Positions 1-11,599 of a DNA stretch of 64,000 nucleotides are shown piece after piece; positions within the stretch are counted from its first letter, which is position 1; every line of letters starts with the position of its first letter. Origin of the DNA: Antedon mediterranea (Eukaryota > Echinodermata > Crinoidea > Comatulida > Antedonidae); the NCBI RefSeq assembly GCF_964355755.1, contig NC_092674.1, forward strand, positions 20,982,001 to 21,046,000, in the 5' to 3' direction. Both the position numbers and the translations under genes were made by a program. The notes beneath the pieces are model-generated. The model had not been told where the DNA came from, ran no database searches, and saw only the letters and a program-made list of their open reading frames with translations.

Positions 1-1680
1 TAGAATGATGTTTTGGGGGCTATTAGGTGTTGCTAGAATGTATATTGTTACAAAATATAAATTGGCCCTTTTGGGGAAAGCCCCATTTGAAAATCAAAAG
101 AATTCGCGGGTGACATCACTTTGCGAATATATTCCTATCCCTCCAATGGACAATTTGCAGTTTTTTGGCTATAACTCTTGAAATCTATGGAGTATTTTCT
201 AAAAAATGCTTGTGCATATGCAGAAACGTATTTAGAATTTTTTTAGATAAAATTATTACCGTATAAACGGTTATTCATCGAGTAAATGACGATTTAAAAT
301 CTTAAAATCAACGTTTTTTTCTGGCAATACCGAAGTTGGCCTGGCAACGTTGTCCGGGATACAGCTCCGTGCGCAATGATGCGTATCCATATTTTCCGTT
401 CGTGTATTTTGTATATCGTTCGTAATTTATACTGCTAAAATGTGTTAGTTTCTTTAGTTTTTAGTTTAGCAGAATTAAATTAGTAATATGAGATGATAAT
501 TTATTTGTCACAAATCAGGCAGTTCGAAAACGAATTTTATTCATATTTTACTTTGGCTTGACAATGAGCGTAGCACGTTGTTGATATCGCTTTGGTCCTT
601 GGATGCACATGAAACGGAGCCTCGCCGCATGATGTGGGTGGTGGATCGACTCCGCGCGCTGGATTGGGGGCCTAGGCCTAGTAAAGGTTTGGGAGGTAGG
701 CCTTCTAAATTCGGGTTTTAGAACAAACGAAGTACATTTTAGGGACCTATATTTCAACAACATTAGATATTGAATAAATTAGTATTAGTGTCAACGCTTC
801 GCGTATCTTTCCAGGCCGTCGATCATTCACTGACTTTCGGGCGGCATACACGCTCTCGATATCATCGTGTGTATATGTGACGTCGTGAATATAGAGGCTT
901 CCGACGGCCGTTGAAATAGAATATTGCAATGGCGTGAGTAATTTTCGCTAATTTACCATGGTATCTTAAAATTTCGTTTTTACTCAAAATACTATACATT
1001 TTGTTTTTATTTGTATGGGTTTGTGTTAATTTGATACATTTAAATAACATGTGTGAATTTCTTGAAAATCGAAATTCCATTTCAGGTCCATTTTAAAGCA
1101 TTTTAATCGTAATTTCAAGAGTAATATGTACTTGTAACGTTTGAACCGGACTGGTAGATTAAACAAAAAAAAAACAAAAACAACAAAAACAAAACACGTT
1201 ATAATAACACTAATAATAGCACATATTTTCGTACATGTATCAATGATTTATCTACATATGTGTGATTAATATTATTACAATAAAGACCATGTACATCTAC
1301 GATATTTTTACTGTAAGTGGTATTGTAAATAAAAATTATGAATTCAATCGTGAGAAATTACCGATATCTGTGTATTATTTTATATTACTTTTATCATAAT
1401 TGCAACAAAAAAAAAAAATTCAGAGAAATCATAATTATCGAATACAGAAAGACGTTTTGGTTACCAATTGTATTTCTTGACACTTAATACATTTTAACAG
1501 AAAACAAGACCTTCAACCGGAGCCAAAAGTGGAAATTTGTTTACGTGCAGGTTATTGCCATTAGATATTCTTAGAACTACTTTGGTTTTTATAAATATTG
1601 TCACTTTTTTTCTACACGTTTATCTACCGAGATTTTGTTTTCCTTTTTATGAATCTTCCGTTGTTCATAAGCATTATTAA
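1..1680. other. Non-coding stretch, nothing recognised
   Basis: This AT-rich stretch has only short ORFs (60-72 codons) without recognisable motifs, and none looks like an exon. A somewhat GC-richer patch lies around 590-690 and includes TAGGCCTA. There is a short A-rich run near 1160-1195. I see no gene, RNA or named repeat here. Confidence 0.5.
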
Positions 1681-2146
1681 TTTTTACAGGCCTTGTTCTT
1701 CGCTTTGCAGGCTAAATCTTATAACGGCATAGGCCTACATTTTAACGGTTCTTTGTAAATATCCTCTTATTGATTGTTACCTTTAGTTCTCTGAATGTTT
1801 TAATTTACCGTAGATGATGAAAAAATCCATTAATCTAGCACCATTTAATAAAAAAAAGGTTCCGCAGTAAATGGTTTATTTTTGATGGTATTGATGGAAT
1901 CATCGAGGCACAATATTAGGCTGAAAAACATGACGTCACTATTTTAAACGGTTTATCATACAAGAACAATTAACCAATCACAAAACTGAGCTACTGATTT
2001 GCGTAGAAGTTTCTGGAAATGACAAATTAAGGAAACACGTACACATTAATAAATATATATTAATTTTTATATAAATAATAGACAAAACAAAAGGAAATAC
2101 ACCAAACAAATCATTTTCGTTATGAATTTATAATAACTTTAAATTT

Positions 2147-2645
2147 TGTCCATCACAGGAGACGCGTTTTCCAATTGTAAAACAGTTTCGCATTGCGTCG
2201 CAACACATGCACATACTGCAAGTACCGTACCGTACTGTAACAAGTCTACTGATATGTATTTTGTTGGTCACTCATCATTTTAGCCAACACATTATTTAAC
2301 TCATCAGGTGTAATATCTTTTCACAAATCCTTTATATCTTTACTTTTTCTTGACAACTCATAACAAACAAGAATAGTACTCTGAATGAGTGTGGGAGAGG
2401 TGTGTGGGAGTCCCATTCAACTAAACCTTGCCAATTTGTACTCGACCTACGATAAAACCATTTTTTAAAAGTCAACATAGCGACGCGAGAAAAAATTGAT
2501 AATAGGGATAAAAAGTTTTTCTTGCATTGTTATACAGTAATCTATGTTTTTCGGTGTTTACACCATCTCATTGTTTATAATTACGTTTGTTAATATCGAT
2601 AGTGTTTCTCTAGCAGAGTTATATTACTTGTTTATACTCGTATAG
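2147..2645. other. Left-arm-only segment
   Basis: About 500 bp present only in the left arm. In the right arm the matching position (about 9615-9640) holds a short sequence CAGTGGCGGATCTAGGGGGG, which looks like a leftover transposon end. I see no coding capacity in the segment. Either it was lost from the right arm with an element insertion/excision, or it was gained on the left. Confidence 0.6.
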
Positions 2646-4125
2646 TTTGCAGCCCTCCATGTTGTTCGTATATTTTGTAAAAAGTGTACTTATGATTACT
2701 TTTAAAAACCAACTCATTTTATTTGCATTTTATCTACACCTCATGGTTAAAATGTGTTGTTTTTCATAGAGTGTGATGCTGCTTAAAACGTTATACTAGT
2801 ATAACCACCAAAACGGTTTATTATCTGTAGGAAATCATCAATTGTAACATGCGGTAAACAATACAAATTAGTTTCACAAATTATTAAAAAATAGCACAAT
2901 TGTTACAAATGAATTTAAGAAAATAAAGGTGTACAGATTTTATTTCGAAAAAGTGTAGGCCTAGACCTACAAAGATAATTTTACATAAAGTGTACAGAAT
3001 AAATTAACAAAAAAAGGTCACACATACATTAAACTAATTCTTATAAAAGTGTGTACAGTGTAGGCCTACTTTGGTTATCAGGTATATCAACTTTAGTATT
3101 TTAAGTATAGGGCCTATTTGTGGCAAACACACGGTTCCTTTTAATTGTGGGTAGAGGCCTTTTGCCGTTCGTAATTCAAACTGTTCGTAAAATTGAAGTT
3201 AATATTCTGAGATTAGGCCTATAGCCTATGATTGCAGCTTATACTAGTCAACGGTCTAAAAGAGCTGTATTGCAGGATGCGAAACATAAAAGTTCAATAA
3301 TAAACAGTATATTATAACGATAAAGAAACGAATGTACGATACACCAATATAGCAATACAATAACTGATTAACTGAAAACTTGAAGTCTACTGTATTCCTA
3401 CAATCATTCAAGTAGACATTGTTTGCTGAGTGTATGGTACTTTCTCCAAAGAGAATTCGAACGATGGGCTTTCGGACGTGTTTCTACGGTTATCAGAACG
3501 GGTCGATAATGAAAAAAAAAAAACAAACAAACAAACTGCCTACTAACTCCCAAAAAATCAATACCTATAAATAAGCTGAACCTACCCCACTAAATAATCT
3601 CTTCCATACATCAAAATCGACCGAAAATGATCTGGACATTGAAAAGTGGACACGGTCGTCTGTTCTTCTTTTCTGTTTCCACGGCTTGGGACGACATCCC
3701 TGCTAGTGATGTACGGTAGCCATGCGGTCTACACACTTATGATGACCACATCGCATAACATGTTCAGGGAACTTATTTTTCAACTCTCTGATACAATGTT
3801 TAAATACAAGTAGACTGGAAACCATTTAGGAACAGGGGTTTCTAATAATAAAAGTTGTTTAAAACTTTAGTTATTGTCAAGGGGAATTGTTCAAGACTTG
3901 GAGTAAAATGGTCAAGACCGGGGGAAAATGGTCAAGACCGGAAGAAAATTAAATTTCACCATTTTATAAGTTTATAGTCATTTATTGTGTTAAAATTCAT
4001 TTATTATTAGACCTGTATACGTATTCAATAACAAAAAATAACTTTGTTACATTAATAACATATCTTTAGTGGTTAAGGTAATATATTATTTCTCTGTATA
4101 CTGACGTCACAAATATAGATAAAGA

Positions 4126-4420
4126 GAGACTGTAACTAAATGTTTATTACTTATTAGGGTTACAGGGAGAGTTCCATACAGCATTAAAAGGTCAATTAAT
4201 GAGCCACCCAACTTAATTAAGTACCGGTACTTAACAAATGTGCTCAAACTCAATAAGGGTTACAAATCTACAAGAGACTGTAACTAAATGTTTATTACTT
4301 ATTAGGGTTACAGGGAGAGTTCCATGCAACATTAAAAGGTCAATTAATGAGCCACCCAACTTAATTAAGTACCGGTACTTAACAAATGTGCTCAAACTCA
4401 ATAAGGGTTACAAATCTACA
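4126..4420 (+). repeat. 148-bp tandem duplication within the arm
   Basis: Two copies of a unit starting GAGACTGTAACTAAATG (4126 and 4274) each carry TTAATTAAGTACCGGTACTT and an AGGGTTACA block. The same duplication is mirrored at about 4796-5090, so it existed before the arms were formed. The 71-codon ORFs at 4238 and 4761 are by-products of this repeat and not genes. Confidence 0.85.
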
Positions 4421-4573
4421 AAAGAGAACATTTTATTTTTAAACCAGGGTTAAACATTAAAAGGTCAATTACTTGAACTCTGAACATGGGAAAAATACTT
4501 GTGTCAATTGACACTTGAACTTGACATCTATACAAGGACGAATAGACTGTGACAATTAACCATGACCTCTGGT

Positions 4574-4640
4574 CCCAAAAGCATGGGGGTTTCAGTTTTC
4601 GACTTCGTCGAAATTTGAGAGCCCCCCAATAAAACGGCTG
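4574..4640. other. Spacer of the large inverted repeat
   Basis: This unpaired 67-bp centre separates arms that end in CATGACCTCTGGT and ACCAGAGGTCATG. Inside it a smaller complementary pair (ATGGGGG near 4584 and CCCCCCAAT near 4622) and the short palindrome TTTCGACTTCGTCGAAA could fold by themselves. Confidence 0.85.
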
Positions 4641-6368
4641 ACCAGAGGTCATGGTTAATTGTCACAGTCTATTCGTCCTTGTATAGATGTCAAGTTCAAG
4701 TGTCAATTGACACAAGTATTTTTCCCATGTTCAGAGTTCAAGTAATTGACCTTTTAATGTTTAACCCTGGTTTAAAAATAAAATGTCCTCTTTTGTAGAT
4801 TTGTAACCCTTATTGAGTTTGAGCACATTTGTTAAGTACCGGTACTTAATTAGGTTGGGTGGCTCATTAATTGACCTTTTAATGTTGCATGGAACTCTCC
4901 CTGTAACCCTAATAAGTAATAAACATTTAGTTACAGTCTCTTGTAGATTTGTAACCCTTATTGAGTTTGAGCACATTTGTTAAGTACCGGTACTTAATTA
5001 AGTTGGGTGGCTCATTAATTGACCTTTTAATGCTGTATGGAACTCTCCCTGTAACCCTAATAAGTAATAAACATTTAGTTACAGTCTCTCTTTATCTATA
5101 TTTGTGACGTCAGTATACAGAGAAATAATATATTACCTTAACCACTAAAGATATGTTATTAATGTAACAAAGTTATTTTTTGTTATTGAATACGTATACA
5201 GGTCTAATAATAAATGAATTTTAACACAATAAATGACTATAAACTTATAAAATGGTGAAATTTAATTTTCTTCCGGTCTTGACCATTTTCCCCCGGTCTT
5301 GACCATTTTTACTCCAAGTCTTGAACAATTCCCCTTGACAATAACTAAAGTTTTAAACAACTTCTATTATTAGAAACCCCTGTTCCTAAATGGTTTCCAG
5401 TCTACTTGTATTTAAACATTGTATCAGAGAGTTGAAAAATAAGTTCCCTGAACATGTTATGCGATGTGGTCATCATAAGTGTGTAGACCGCATGGCTACC
5501 GTACATCACTAGCAGGGATGTCGTCCCAAGCCGTGGAAACAGAAAAGAAGAACAGACGACCGTGTCCACTTTTCAATGTCCAGATCATTTTCGGTCGATT
5601 TTGATGTATGGAAGAGATTATTTAGTGGGGTAGGTTCAGCTTATTTATAGGTATTGATTTTTTGGGAGTTAGTAGGCAGTTTGTTTGTTTTTTTTTTGTT
5701 TTTTTTTTCATTATCGACCCGTTCTGATAACCGTAGAAACACGTCCGAAAGCCCATCGTTCGAATTCTCTTTGGAGAAAGTACCATACACTCAGCAAACA
5801 ATGTCTACTTGAATGATTGTAGGAATACAGTAGACTTCAAGTTTTCAGTTAATCAGTTATTGTATTGCTATATTGGTGTATCGTACATTCGTTTCTTTAT
5901 CGTTATAATATACTGTTTATTAATGAACTTTTATGTTTAGCATCCTGCAATACAGCTCTTTTAGACCGTTGACTAGTATAAGCTGCAATCATAGGCTATA
6001 GGCCTAATCTCAGAATATTAACTTCAATTTTACGAACAGTTTGAATTACGAACGGCAAAAGGCCTCTACCCACAATTAAAAGGAACCGTGTGTTTGCCAC
6101 AAATAGGCCCTATACTTAAAATACTAAAGTTGATATACCTGATAACCAAAGTACACTGTACACTTTTATAAGAATTAGTTTAATGTATGTGTGACCTTTT
6201 TTTGTTAATTTATTCTGTACACTTTATGTAAAATTATCTTTGTAGGTCTAGGTCTACACTTTTTCGAAATAAAATCTGTACACCTTTATTTTCTTAAATT
6301 CATTTGTAACATTTGTGCTATTTTTTAATAATTTGTGAAACTAATTTGTATTGTTTACCGCATGTTAC
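4641..6368 (-). repeat. Inner right arm of the large inverted repeat
   Basis: This is the mirror of about 2844-4573. Differences are scattered (substitutions near 3290/5935, a longer T-run at 5690-5708, a short indel near 3060/6150), so the arms are similar but not an exact reflection. It ends at GTTAC, where a DNA transposon has been inserted; the arm resumes at 9408. Confidence 0.9.
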
Positions 6369-9300
6369 CAGTGGGACAGCCAGTCGACAAATCGTGTCAA
6401 ATTTCGACTCGGAGAGGGCGCCCTACTTTTATAATTTAGTTCAAAATTGCTAAATTTTAGGGTGTTGGAAAAACACAATATTTGTATATTTAGCTGATTA
6501 TCGGAAAAATATTGTTAGTGAAATAAATTCATAAATGGTTTTAATATATTGTCGTGTAAAATTAAATGTATTTGAACAAAACGATAATCTGTAATTTAAC
6601 GGCAAAATCAACCAATGTCTTTTTTCCGAAATTGTACCCTAGAAAATCGTTAAAATAAAATATTTAGAAAAATTGAACAATCCTGAATTTAAAATCCCTG
6701 TTAGAAAAATTAATAAGCTACAGAATACGATATTAAGATACAAAATTCGGTGGTTGGGATGCAGCTCCGACTATTCAAACTAAAGGTACCACTATTTGTT
6801 CCATCGAAAACTAGCGAAACCGCCATTTTGTAAACACATCGTCATCGTGTTTATGAATTTATTTATAGCGAACGATATACGCGATGTTTATTTATATTGT
6901 CCGCGTATAAGAATTCATATAAATAAATACATTCCAATACAACGTATATTATTACTTGTTTATTTATCACAGTATACATTTTAGTTGAGGAATATTTATC
7001 ATAACTATTATAATAGCTTTTATACGAGTCCGAGGCCTAGCCCTATTAGCGAGCGATTGTTCCAGGGGCGGAAAGTCACTTAGTGACGTTGTGATCGGGC
7101 GCGTCGGGCCTAGCTAATATTAATAATATGACCTGAAATAACCGGCTAACAAGAACTGTTATATACTTGCTTACAATTGTTTTGTTATTGATGAACAAAC
7201 AAGCAATTAGATTGAATAACAAATTACTTATTCATTTTTTTTAGGTAAAAACATGTACAAACTAGTACTCTATAATATAAATTAATAGTAATATTAAACT
7301 AATACAGTATTAATAAAATATAAAATAGGCCTAACATACAATAAATATTCAATTTTTAAGGTCTACCACATGGCAATAACATAATTTACAGAGTATAGTG
7401 TAGTAGGTTTGCATTTAACATAAATATTTGTATTGTAATTCATCTAAATCCTCTGCAACATACATATATTTGTAATTCAACATTTTGTTTTAAATAATTA
7501 AATTATAGTTTGGGTATGACAACGTCGGTAGGTACCGGTGTCATCTTTTTATCCAGTTCACTCTCAGTTTGAAGTCACAAAGACAAAGAACTCTGCATCA
7601 TCAACGATTCCTGAAAGTGTCAGAAAAAATAATAAATATTATTTAAAAAAAATGTTAATGTCAAATGGAAGCTGTATTTTATTAATTAATAATAATATTA
7701 CAGTATTTGCTATTATTATTTATAATAATCTAGGCCTACTTGTAGCCTAGCTAGGCACCTATTGAGCCTAATAAATCAAATAATAAATGAAAAATAAAAT
7801 AATAATATTAATACTGATTGAAAAAAAGTATTTTTTTGGGGGGGATCAGATCACCAGGCTAGGCCGGCCGCGATTTTTTTTTTCGTACATAAGTTGGGGA
7901 CCCCTCATGAAACGTCACAAAATAAACATGAATAATTCATCAGTTAAATTTGTTGTTCCGTGTGCACCCAAGCGTATTGCAACAAGAAGTGATTACACAA
8001 CTGCGATACGATACTTTCTACAGTAGGCCTAGGATTCTAAGTTAATTCACGTGCCGCCGATGCCTTCGCGCACTCTTCTTCACACAAAATGTCGAGTCGA
8101 GGCTAATCGACAGCTAGGCAAGACATTAAACTAAGTAGTAATTCATTGGACATAGCCCAAAGAAAGTTTAGACCCACAAGAATAAAGAATGTGTATAATT
8201 TGTGTACTGTATTTTTATAATTCTGCTATTTTATTATCAAACAATATGCATGTACTCAAATGAACTTTAAAAATGCGCGTATATGAACACATGAGATGGG
8301 AAGATTTGACCCACTAGAATAAAAAATGTATTTTTGTGTAATGTTTATTGTTTAATTTTGCTGACTTATTACTCAGATTGTGTCATACCAAACACACACA
8401 CGTCACACACACCCACACAGCTACTACTAGTGTACTAGATATAGACATGGGTTTAGAGACTAATAATTAGGCCTAATAGTATTAATAGAAACTATAATTT
8501 TAACACGTATTCTTTAGTAATAAATTATATTAAAAACACCATAAACTAAAGGCTGATTATTTCGACAATCCACACAAAACGCCGCTATTCTTCTATGAAA
8601 TCGCACGCCGCAACAACAGCGGAGACAGGCCTAGAATCGTACCGCACTTGTGTAATCACTCTTGTTGCTATACGCTTGGAACACGGAACAAGAAAATTTA
8701 ACTGATGAATTATTCATGTATATTTTGTGACGTTTCATGAGGGGGTCCCCAACTTATGTACGAAAAAAAAAATCGCAGGCCGGCCTGGACCAATGATACT
8801 CGTAATCAGTACAACTTAACGACTATCGGATCAGCATCAACACAGTACAACACACGTCTCGCTATCGCCTATACTGACACACGTGTCTCGCGTTGCCGAA
8901 ACCACGCTCACAGCTAGAAAATGTACCTACCTTTCGAGGCCTGAGAATACACCAACAAATTTTGAACAGCATAGAAATATATCATACTCGATTAAACTAA
9001 TATTATTCTTGATAAAACAATTGATTATAATTGTTTTAATTTGTTGGGATGCACCTCCGACTATTCAGAAAATGGACAACAAAACAGTAGTCAAATCGTA
9101 CCACATTTATAAATTTCACGAGTCCCGACTTCAGTCGCCGAATGTATTGTATTAGCTTCGGTTTCTTTGAAGGAAACCGATTGGTTATTCAATTATACTT
9201 ATTAGGAAATGCTTTTACCATAATAGGTAATGTTGGGCGGTTCTTAAATATTCATGAGAGCTTAAAAAAAAACAGCACTTATTTGCTAGGCGACGAAAAA

Positions 9301-9407
9301 TCGTGGTTTCAGTTTTCAACGATAGGTGGCGCTTCAAAATCGTCAATGCGGAAGTAAGTCGATTTTACACGATTTAACGGTCAAAACGCGAAGTGGCTTT
9401 CCCACTG
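6369..9407. mobile_element. Non-coding DNA transposon, 3.04 kb, TSD TTAC
   Basis: The ends are inverted: 5' CAGTGGGACAGCCA and 3' TGGCTTTCCCACTG, whose complement is CAGTGGGAAAGCCA. Weaker similarity continues inwards (AAATCGTGT and TCGACT blocks at both ends). The element is flanked by TTAC on both sides (6365-6368 and 9408-9411). The opposite arm of the inverted repeat at 2841-2851 shows the uninterrupted target with one TTAC. A direct repeat, TTGGGATGCA-CTCCGACTATTCA (one variable base), sits near 6755 and 9045. No transposase ORF is visible, so it is non-autonomous or decayed; the superfamily is not assigned. Confidence 0.85.
7853..8795. mobile_element. Nested inverted-repeat (MITE-like) element
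   Basis: The segment 7853-8031 (CCAGGC, then GCGATTTTTTTTTTCG, ACATAAGTTGGGGACC, CTCATGAAACGTCACAAAAT) reappears in inverse orientation at about 8626-8793, giving TIRs of roughly 170 bp. The interior of about 590 bp is AT-rich and non-coding, with a weak internal direct repeat near 8170 and 8310. I could not identify a clear target duplication. It lies inside the 6369-9407 element, so it inserted later or is part of its body. Confidence 0.75.
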
Positions 9408-10096
9408 TTACAATTGATGATTTCCTACAGATAATAAACCGTTTTGGTGGTTATACTAGTATAACGTTTTAAGCAGCATCACACTCTATGAAAAACAACA
9501 CATTTTAACCATGAGGTGTAGATAAAATGCAAATAAAATGAGTTGGTTTTTAAAAGTAATCATAAGTACACTTTTTACAAAATATACGAACAACATGGAG
9601 GACTGCAAACTATACCAGTGGCGGATCTAGGGGGGGTGAAATTTAAATTTATTATAAATTCATAACGAAAATGATTTGTTTGGTGTATTTCCTTTTGTTT
9701 TGTCTATTATTTATATAAAAATTAATATATATTTATTAATGTGTACGTGTTTCCTTAATTTGTCATTTCCAGAAACTTCTACGCAAATCAGTAGCTCAGT
9801 TTTGTGATTGGTTAATTGTTCTTGTATGATAAACCGTTTAAAATAATGACGTCATGTTTTTCAGCCTAATATTGTGCCTCGATGATTCCATCAATACCAT
9901 AAAAAATAAACCATTTACTGCGGAACCTTTTTTTTTTTTAAATAGTGCTAGATTAAGGGATTTTTTCATCATCTACGGTAAATTAAAACATTCAGAGAAC
10001 TAAAGGTAACAATCAATAAGAGGATATTTACAAAGAACCGTTAAAATGTAGGCCTATGCCGTTATAAGATTTAGCCTGCAAAGCGAAGAACAACAG
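9408..10096 (-). repeat. Outer right arm of the large inverted repeat
   Basis: This continues the right arm beyond the inserted transposon. 9411-9615 mirrors 2641-2849, and about 9640-10096 mirrors 1681-2146. At 9616-9635 the sequence CAGTGGCGGATCTAGGGGGG replaces about 500 bp of the left arm. The outer limit falls within the 3' part of the minus-strand ORF at 10028-10708. Confidence 0.85.
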
Positions 10097-10708
10097 CTTA
10101 AAAATAGCCTCTGAATTAATCAGGGTATTGACAAGAAAATAAACGAAATGTCTATACCGAGGCAATGAATATTCTCCGTGCATATTTAGTTCGTTGTAAA
10201 CGGTATCGACTGAAACATACTTCTTATCCAAAACCTCCCGATAAAAATAGTCAATCTGTTCTTCTAGAGACTTCATACAACAAAAATCATGATCTTTTTG
10301 ACTGTTCCTGTCAAATTCACAACCATAACAAGCCGCTTTACTTAAAACCCAACACTTGGCTAACACTTGAGCAGCAAACAATTGTTTAACCAAACGCTCC
10401 ATTTTCAACATAAATTCTCTCTCCACCTCGTCCACGTACGTGAATATACAACTTGTAGGCCTGTTACTCCTCTCGACTCCTTCATCTATACCGGCGGGGA
10501 TAACCTCTTCGGCCTCCGTGTAACGATCATCTATATCACTGCCTGGAACAACAACAGTCTCCTCATCATCGCTAATTATTATAACATTATCTGCACAACT
10601 CCCTTGCGAAAATATATACTTCCAGACATAATGAAATACTGAAAAGAGATACTCTACGCAAAAATAGGCAAAAACAACTGGAAAATAGTACAACAATAAC
10701 CGCTTCAC
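10028..10708 (-). CDS. Hypothetical single-exon protein, 226 aa
   Basis: I do not recognise the family. The ORF starts with ATG at 10708 and ends with TAA at 10028. The N-terminal 35 residues are strongly hydrophobic and aromatic (MKRLLLYYFPVVFAYFCVEY onward), so a membrane anchor or signal is likely. It is followed by VIIISDDEE at about residue 43, which has the form of a SUMO-interacting motif, then an acidic linker. The second half has a cysteine/histidine cluster, ACYGC...KDHDFCCM (about residues 131-150), that could bind zinc. The C-terminal codons lie inside the large inverted repeat, and the left arm keeps only that end (about 1690-1758). This suggests it belongs to, or was copied with, a mobile element. 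No introns are evident. Confidence 0.45.
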   Translation of the reverse strand: MKRLLLYYFPVVFAYFCVEYLFSVFHYVWKYIFSQGSCADNVIIISDDEETVVVPGSDIDDRYTEAEEVIPAGIDEGVERSNRPTSCIFTYVDEVEREFMLKMERLVKQLFAAQVLAKCWVLSKAACYGCEFDRNSQKDHDFCCMKSLEEQIDYFYREVLDKKYVSVDTVYNELNMHGEYSLPRYRHFVYFLVNTLINSEAIFKLLFFALQAKSYNGIGLHFNGSL

Positions 10709-10800
10709 TTTGTTACACCGTCTTAAATCATAAATAACGTAATGACGTCACTCACCACGTACCAGAACATCGCGCCAAAAATTAATAAATAAGAGACAAA

Positions 10801-11040
10801 GAAACACCTGGCGGAAATTACATAATTATTACGAAACCAGGAAAAGAACGACCTTCATTAGAAACACCTGGCGGAAATTACATAACTATTACAATAACAG
10901 GAAAAGAACGACCTTCATTAGAAACACCTGGCGGAAATTACATAACTATACGTAATCAGGAAAAGAACGACCTTCATTAGAAACACCTGGCGGAAACGAC
11001 CTTCATTAGAAACACCTGGCGGATATTACGTAATCAGGAA
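10801..11040. repeat. 60-bp minisatellite
   Basis: The unit begins GAAACACCTGGCGGAAATTA and ends AACGACCTTCATTA. It occurs three times in full at 10801, 10861 and 10921, followed by a shortened unit and a final partial unit ending near 11040. It lies about 100 bp upstream of the start of the minus-strand ORF at 10708. Confidence 0.9.
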
Positions 11041-11599
11041 ATACATCAAGGTCAAGGCTGACTGAAGTACCTCTTTTTCTACTCACATCTAATATAATCT
11101 AATTATCGAAGCCGAATAAAAATAAAAATATATATTAAAACTACGAAATTGTGCTTGCTCAGAGAATTATTAATTTTCAGAACTAGTGAACGGAAATTAC
11201 TAATAATAATATTATATGCGTACCGGTATTAATGTGTATTATACAATTGTTGTTATAATGAAGAGTTTTATTAAAGAATCGAAGTATAATAAATGTATAC
11301 ATTAATTAATGAATATTACACTATGCCAATTTATACTTAAAAATACAACGATGTACTTTTTTTTATGAAAAAAAATATACACGTCACTTACTTTACTCTT
11401 TTAATGTAAAAGAGTGAAAAACCAAATGCTTCACTCTTTAATACCACTTTTTAAAAGGATGACATTCACTCTAAAAGAAGGAATTTTGGTTCTTTTTAAT
11501 TTGGAATATTCTGGTTCAATTGAAGTTTAGCACTGTAGCATTAGAATAGATATGGATACGGTAATTAAATACTTAAAGTAGCATTACATTTTAATATTA
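11041..11599. other. AT-rich non-coding stretch
   Basis: No coding or RNA feature is visible. A short hairpin-like sequence, TTTACTCTTTTA-ATG-TAAAAGAGTGAA, lies at about 11392-11418, and related ACTCTTTAA / CACTCTAAAA motifs follow to 11475; these may be remains of a small inverted-repeat element. Confidence 0.4.

Larger units (their letters stand above)
1681..4573 (+). repeat. Left arm of a large inverted repeat
   Basis: Read on the minus strand, this arm reproduces 4641-6368 and then 9408-10096 with only scattered substitutions and homopolymer length differences. Anchors: the run beginning AGGCTAAATCTTATAACG near 1708 pairs with its complement near 10075; ATACTAGTATAACCACC near 2800 pairs with 9450; CATGACCTCTGGT ending at 4573 pairs with ACCAGAGGTCATG starting at 4641. 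Its outer end carries the last codons of the ORF that is complete at 10028-10708. A block at about 2147-2645 has no partner in the right arm. Confidence 0.9.

Noticed and set aside
4238-4976. Two almost identical 71-codon ORFs on opposite strands as a gene pair
   Set aside because: They are translations of a tandem repeat in the two palindrome arms and have no protein-like features.
1681-10096. Inverted repeat as a pure assembly mirror artefact
   Set aside because: The arms differ by substitutions, indels and private insertions with a precise target duplication, which a mirrored read would not give. Long-read confirmation would still be needed.
10801-11040. CRISPR-like array
   Set aside because: The units are contiguous 60-bp tandem repeats without unique spacers, in a eukaryotic context.
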